From Aspidiotus rigidus (taxonomy: Eukaryota; Arthropoda; Insecta; Hemiptera; Diaspididae), in contig JAVHKY010000043.1 in the NCBI GenBank assembly GCA_035079385.1, forward strand, positions 1,302,001-1,366,000: a stretch of 64,000 bases of DNA, in the 5' to 3' direction. The position numbers were made by a program, and so were the translations under genes. The stretch's first letter is position 1, and every line of letters begins with the position of its first letter. The notes under the pieces are model-generated. The model was given only the letters and a program-made list of their open reading frames with translations, ran no database searches and had not been told where the DNA came from. Below, piece after piece: positions 62,928-64,000 of this stretch.

Positions 62928-63166
62928 TAATCTAGAAACTAAACACCATTCAGACGGTACCATCGTCTGAATCAATTTGCAGCGAACCAACTCCTGATTG
63001 TAACAGTTTTGACATCGTATCCCACCATGGCGAAAAAGATCGCTTCAAACCGCACAAAATGACGCCTCAGCAGATAGCGAGCTGGATTGATAAACGAAGT
63101 CGTATATTTTTCCCGGTCGCATTTGTAATATTCAATATTTTCTACTGGATTTTCGTGTGGATCTAA
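42347..63166 (+). CDS. Cys-loop ligand-gated anion channel subunit, insect pHCl/Hodor-like (9 exons)
   Basis: Exons 42347-42423, 44751-44928, 45432-45649, 48718-48800, 55226-55414, 56967-57122, 58988-59153, 62672-62819 and 62936-63166 sum to 481 codons with every phase matched. Exon 1 gives a signal peptide (MPFWIFYVGFFVF). The extracellular domain has TDPCRYDRWKRP, SIRIYIYFIGNVEAQ, RYRWIDHRL and the Cys loop CLMNLQKFPFDDQEC (13 residues between cysteines). M1 is YIMDYYVPSVLLVTVSWVTF; M2 follows VPGRTTLG as TSTMLTFITLSRN; M3 is EIWFIGCTIFIFGSLLEFAF; M4 is FFPVAFVIFNIFYWIFVWI at the C-terminus. The LSW and WVTFWLD signatures match arthropod chloride channels (pHCl, Hodor/CG11340, CG7589, CG6927). 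PGR replaces the usual PAR before M2, and no second loop-C disulfide is visible. Ligand is unknown: protons or zinc for relatives. An upstream in-frame Met at 42257 is unlikely. Confidence 0.9.
44340..44503. mobile_element. hAT-like MITE (AGTGGCGTATTTA termini), copy A, in channel intron 2
   Basis: AGTGGCGTATTTACGGGGG at the left and AAATTTCT-like sequence ending TAAATACGCCACTG at the right form inverse termini. GGTTCGAAAA occurs on both sides (44330-44339 and 44506-44515). A reversed relative lies at 55895-56064 in the same gene. Confidence 0.82.
46347..46366 (+). repeat. Poly-C run in channel intron 3
   Basis: Ten uninterrupted C after GCTCG, followed by TCC. Homopolymers of this length also occur at about 195, 20740 and 62592. 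Confidence 0.8.
46517..46550 (+). repeat. (CT)n microsatellite in channel intron 3
   Basis: About 17 CT units, uninterrupted. Confidence 0.95.
49300..49545. repeat. Phrase-repeat block built on TGCGCGCA, in channel intron 4
   Basis: TGCGCGC(A/G) or its variants occur seven times in 245 bases (about 49320, 49350, 49380, 49408, 49468, 49523, 49533), with the GCGCGCA word in inverse-compatible settings. A TGATTCGGCAATATTTTTATG and a CTTGGTAATATTTTACCGC unit also look related. Edges and target duplication were not found. Two opposite open frames over it are readings of the repeat. Confidence 0.6.
49775..50430 (+). mobile_element. Truncated Penelope-like element, RT C-terminus plus GIY-YIG endonuclease
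   Basis: The frame LSQDAFQKELGTIKHLARVN...RPVFYNTNTVK corresponds to the region between RT and endonuclease. After a frameshift near 50065 the sequence continues as SGVYSKACNGCPGVYVGMPG and RQLQKRI, a GIY-YIG nuclease start with CxxC-type cysteines. Further EN remnants run to about 50430 with frameshifts and stops. The matching minus-strand copy at 52160-54215 has diverged coding sequence (LSQTAFRKELMTIKHLARVN), so these belong to two related subfamilies. It is a dead fragment. Confidence 0.82.
50878..51239 (+). mobile_element. 362-bp repeat family with internal hairpin, copy A (intact)
   Basis: Begins ATGGCTATTTACAGTACATG and ends GCATGCGTGTTTTAA. Inside, GTAGGTGAGTCTTTTCATAAC and its complement make a stem of about 20 bp around a 35-base loop. 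An inverted copy lies at 61318-62205, interrupted by a MITE. The family has no coding capacity and its insertion boundaries are defined only by comparing the two copies. Confidence 0.8.
51725..51830 (+). mobile_element. Penelope-like element 5' fragment, inverted relative to the main copy
   Basis: CACGAGAGTGAAAAGCAAAA through GAAAAATTACTCACGAGAGT and AGAAAGTTGCAAAAAC to GCAGAAATAAATTCGA matches the complement of about 54120-54210 at the 5' end of the minus-strand element. The two copies are head-away inverted on either side of that element, which fits the inverted or tandem pseudo-LTR arrangements known for Penelope elements. Coding potential is lost. Confidence 0.65.
52160..54215 (-). mobile_element. 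Penelope-like retroelement (RT plus GIY-YIG endonuclease), full-length but decayed
   Basis: On the minus strand, coding starts near 54215 (ESQESCKNRRNKFEWKLCSL). It continues through an N-terminal region with one in-frame stop and a frameshift, ADKSNAVVIIEKASY, then RT motifs: PKSPSLYGLPKVHK, MRPVVSFISSPTDSLAKYLD, TLCSFDVVGLFPNIP and the catalytic YVDD in FYWRRYVDDALCTW at about 53030-53050. After LSQTAFRKELMTIKHLARVN comes an acidic run (EDEEEEGEEEEE) and the GIY-YIG domain SGVYRLECKDCKGVYIGETG, RQLQIRVVEH, then degenerate EN sequence to about 52160. Several frameshifts and stops make it inactive. It lies in intron 4 of the channel gene, antisense to it. Confidence 0.92.
54220..55225. other. 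End of channel intron 4, no gene recognised
   Basis: Part of 54220-54620 is probably the 5' non-coding region of the Penelope-like element. The remainder to the exon at 55226 is AT-rich with nothing identifiable. Confidence 0.4.
55895..56064. mobile_element. hAT-like MITE (CAGTGGCGTA termini), copy B, with TSD, in channel intron 5
   Basis: CAGTAGCGTATTTAGAAATT at the left and GTAAATACGCCACTG at the right are inverse termini. GTGAAGAC (55887-55894) and GTGAAGAT (56065-56072) flank it, an 8-bp duplication with one change. It is the reverse orientation of copy A at 44340. CAGTGGCG-type ends are typical of insect hAT MITEs. Confidence 0.88.
57300..57400 (-). repeat. tRNA-derived SINE-like sequence
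   Basis: On the minus strand, ATGGTTGCGTAGTTATTATT leads to a 5-bp anticodon-like stem (TTCGT...ACGAG). A perfect pol III B box follows (GGTTCGATTCT), paired by CGCAGG and CTCGC flanks. The A-box region is degenerate and the acceptor stem does not pair, so this is not a functional tRNA. The downstream tail (AAGGGAGCTTGCGTCT, about 57258-57275 minus) recurs at about 58757-58775 on the plus strand. Confidence 0.6.
57556..57981 (-). mobile_element. Solo LTR of a Ty3/gypsy-like retrotransposon, with 4-bp TSD
   Basis: Read on the minus strand, it begins TGTGGCGTTCTGCAATGAAG and ends GATAGAACGTCACA, with short inverse TG...CA ends. ATAC is duplicated at 57552-57555 and 57982-57985. A TATAAATAG box lies about two-fifths of the way in (plus 57757-57765). 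The transcribed part is followed by the polyadenylation-type and TGATAGAACGTC end typical of LTRs. No internal gag/pol sequence is attached, so LTR-LTR recombination removed it. It lies antisense in intron 6 of the channel gene. Class is inferred from structure. Confidence 0.82.
59495..59565. repeat. Phrase-repeat patch built on AATTTGCC (left member)
   Basis: AAGTTTGCCCAACGAAAATTTGCCTGTAGGGAAAATTT in short words: TTTGCCC, AACGAAAATTTGCC, GGGAAAATTT. The inverse words (GGGCAAATTTTC, CGTTGGGCGAATTTTC) form a patch at 62235-62345. The two could be the ends of one 2.8-kb element that contains the FLYWCH fragment. Confidence 0.5.
59780..59995 (+). pseudogene. FLYWCH zinc-finger fragment, frameshifted
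   Basis: LSFVTSEKDHQKLVDGGFLY continues as HFDRKHNG in one frame. After a shift near 59870 it continues in another as YSYWRCVKRKLCNGRVSTKD and GKIVCSTAHTHTSDKS, ending at a stop. This matches the FLYWCH finger pattern (FLY...YWRC...C...H.H) with both cysteines and both histidines present. Such fingers occur in insect proteins and as the DNA-binding part of MULE transposases. It sits in intron 7 of the channel gene, in a TE-rich stretch. No start codon or flanking domain was found, so it is best read as a broken transposon-derived or retrocopied finger. Confidence 0.78.
59978..60330 (+). repeat. tRNA-headed SINE with duplicated body
   Basis: 60174-60250 resembles a type II tRNA: GCCGGTGGCCGAGCGGTTGA contains a good pol III A box. 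AGTTTAAACCTC is a B box with two substitutions. The body after it (ATCCGTATTTCAAC..., 60260-60325) contains TGAACATGTCCACTTTGAAATTTCT. The same body without a head occurs at 59978-60043. A second inverse-related CTTTCAAAGTTGAAATACGG lies just before the head. So this is a SINE with a head-less neighbour copy, not a functional tRNA gene. Confidence 0.68.
60433..60634. mobile_element. Near-perfect foldback element, 64-bp arms, TA flanks
   Basis: GACGGTACTGAAGGCAATAA at the left is the exact inverse of the right end. The match runs for about 64 bp (through TTATGTAATTCAAACAATAA and CTGATATGATTTTATACGGC) with one or two mismatches and a loop of about 70 bases. TA borders both ends (60431-60433 region and 60633-60635 region), suggesting a mariner-type insertion. 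It has no coding capacity and is probably recent. Confidence 0.85.
61318..62205 (-). mobile_element. 362-bp repeat family, copy B (inverted, split by MITE E4)
   Basis: 61318-61456 and 62009-62205 together correspond to the complement of 50878-51239. The left part has GAGCGTGTGAAAAAAACGAA and ACGTCACCGATGGTC. The right part has ATGACGTAAACACG, CATATACTTCCGATGTACAA and GGCGTAGGTGAGTC inverses. The copy lacks the loop of the internal hairpin seen in copy A (about 49 bases) and has a local duplication of TGATGTACAAATTTGTCT. It is interrupted by the 551-bp element at 61457-62008. Confidence 0.82.
61457..62008. mobile_element. Palindromic MITE E4 nested in the 362-bp repeat, 8-bp TSD
   Basis: CATGGCCATCTCTAGTTACA at the left matches the complement of the right end (TAATTAGAGACGGCCAT), and the arms continue through GGCCGGAATATT. 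GGAAAACC (61449-61456) and AGAAAACC (62009-62016) flank it, and the uninterrupted copy at 51097 confirms the empty site. The centre (about 61700-61775) has AAGTCAGACAGAGGGCGAAG as a very long stem around a CAGTACATGTACCGC loop. CTCTTATG blocks are present in both arms. It encodes nothing. Confidence 0.9.
62235..62345. repeat. Phrase-repeat patch built on GGGCAAATTTTC (right member)
   Basis: Six variants of GG(G)CAAATTTTC / GGTGAATTTTTG / GGGCGAATTTTC occur in 110 bases. It is the inverse of the words at 59495-59565. Confidence 0.6.
62592..62618 (+). repeat. Poly-C/poly-A run in channel intron 7
   Basis: Ten C followed by about fourteen A, the same order as at about 190-212. Confidence 0.85.
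62896..62928 (+). repeat. (CTTT)n microsatellite at the acceptor of the last channel exon
   Basis: Eight CTTT units immediately before the TAG acceptor at 62933-62935. It forms the polypyrimidine tract of this intron, so repeat length could affect splicing. Confidence 0.9.
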
Positions 63167-63305
63167 TGATTTTACTCGCTGTAAAAAACAGCACTGCTTT
63201 GTCGCGCTAGTTCTCCTTATCGGTGCAGATCAAAAACCGGTGGGATGTAGCGTGTATTGCGTATGGATATAAAATTTGTACATTGTACTCGGGTCTCTAA
63301 TATCG

Positions 63306-63311
63306 AATAAA
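63306..63311 (+). terminator. Polyadenylation signal AATAAA of the channel gene
   Basis: First canonical hexamer after the stop codon at 63166, 140 bases downstream. Confidence 0.65.
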
Positions 63312-63319
63312 CTTTGATA

Positions 63320-64000
63320 TCTAAAAAAATGTTCTTTGAAGTTGACAGCTATACTTTTCCAATGTTGCACACTCCAGAGGTTGGGTTGAAGAAACTCTTA
63401 ATTATTGTTACTAACTTGAGCATTAAAAGTGACTAAGAGGAAAAAAATCATTTATTAAAAGGAATTTTACAGCGACACAGTAAGTATCGATTCATAAAAG
63501 ACAACGGCGAAGATTTGAACGGCCAAATTTATATGGTGGAAGACTAAATAACGAAATGACTATATTCACTCATAAGGTAGGCTGCAAATTTGGAGGATAA
63601 GGAAGTATTGCTGTAAAATTTCTCATATATTTTATGTTTATCGATTTTTTTCCTGTAAGTCATTTTTAACGCTTCAGTTGGTAACAGTAATTGGGGTTTC
63701 TCACCCCAAACACTTATCCTTCTCTCTTTAGTTCAATTATAGTAACGTAAATTGTTTTATTGTCAGTTTAATCTACTTTGTCAGAAACACGGAACTTTTT
63801 TTTTTAAATCAACACATGGTGGTAAAACGCAATTTTACCTCTGCGAGTAGTTGAGCTTCGCCATTTTTTAATGGAAATTCCTTCTCGATACGAAAAATTA
63901 AAGTGAGGATTTTTTACTCATGCGTTTATTTACTTTGTTTTCGACTGGGTTCATAAGATTTCGCATTCGTTCAGCAGATTGTCCCTTTATTTTCTTAGTA
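63320..64000. other. Downstream intergenic, nothing recognised
   Basis: AT-rich sequence after the channel gene's polyadenylation signal. No open frame, repeat boundary or RNA gene can be supported. Confidence 0.4.

Overview
The window is eukaryotic nuclear DNA, almost certainly from an insect. All recognisable genes are split by GT-AG introns, and the best-matching families are standard animal ones. Three kinds of sequence fit an arthropod: a Cys-loop anion channel of the insect pHCl/Hodor type, Penelope-like retroelements carrying a GIY-YIG endonuclease, and a FLYWCH fragment. Frequent short GTAGGTACCTA-type runs and AT-rich intergenic DNA would suit a hemipteran such as a mealybug, but that is only an impression. 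No bacterial operon, CRISPR array or phage was seen.

Layout. 1-2.2 kb: decayed R1/Jockey-like LINE, minus strand. 3.4-4.0 kb: non-autonomous hAT-like element. 5.0-8.7 kb (+): three-exon gene for a very hydrophilic secreted or membrane-tethered protein that I do not recognise. 12.3-15.0 kb (-): SPAG1/Spag-like TPR plus RPAP3_C co-chaperone. 16.6-21.5 kb (+): nine-exon HAT1, the type B histone acetyltransferase. 21.8-23.0 kb (-): five-exon mitochondrial ribosomal protein bL9m, tail to tail with HAT1. 23.3-27.8 kb: a dense cluster of foldback elements. 28.2-30.6 kb (+): six-exon TMEM41B/stasimon. 30.6-42.3 kb: gene-poor, repeat-rich. 42.3-63.2 kb (+): nine-exon Cys-loop anion channel gene whose introns hold Penelope-like elements, a solo LTR, SINE-like sequences and nested MITEs.

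For HAT1, bL9m, stasimon, the channel and the unknown acidic gene, the exon phases add up to a whole number of codons (421, 289, 257, 481 and 987 residues). This supports those models. The Spag model is one base out of phase at a CCC run, so either the assembly or the allele has an indel there.

The genes are not a pathway. They are unrelated housekeeping and neuronal-type genes: chromatin assembly, mitochondrial translation, R2TP/Hsp90 chaperoning, ER lipid scrambling and a ligand-gated chloride channel.

The most distinctive content is the repeats. I can bound more than a dozen inverted-repeat elements, several by target-site duplications. Several palindromic families with unrelated termini share the same internal blocks, including a CATTG-CTCTTATGG motif and an AATGAAGAGAACAAAAT-type block. 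A second class has termini built from many copies of one short family-specific phrase. Two members of that class are flanked by perfect 8-9 bp duplications.
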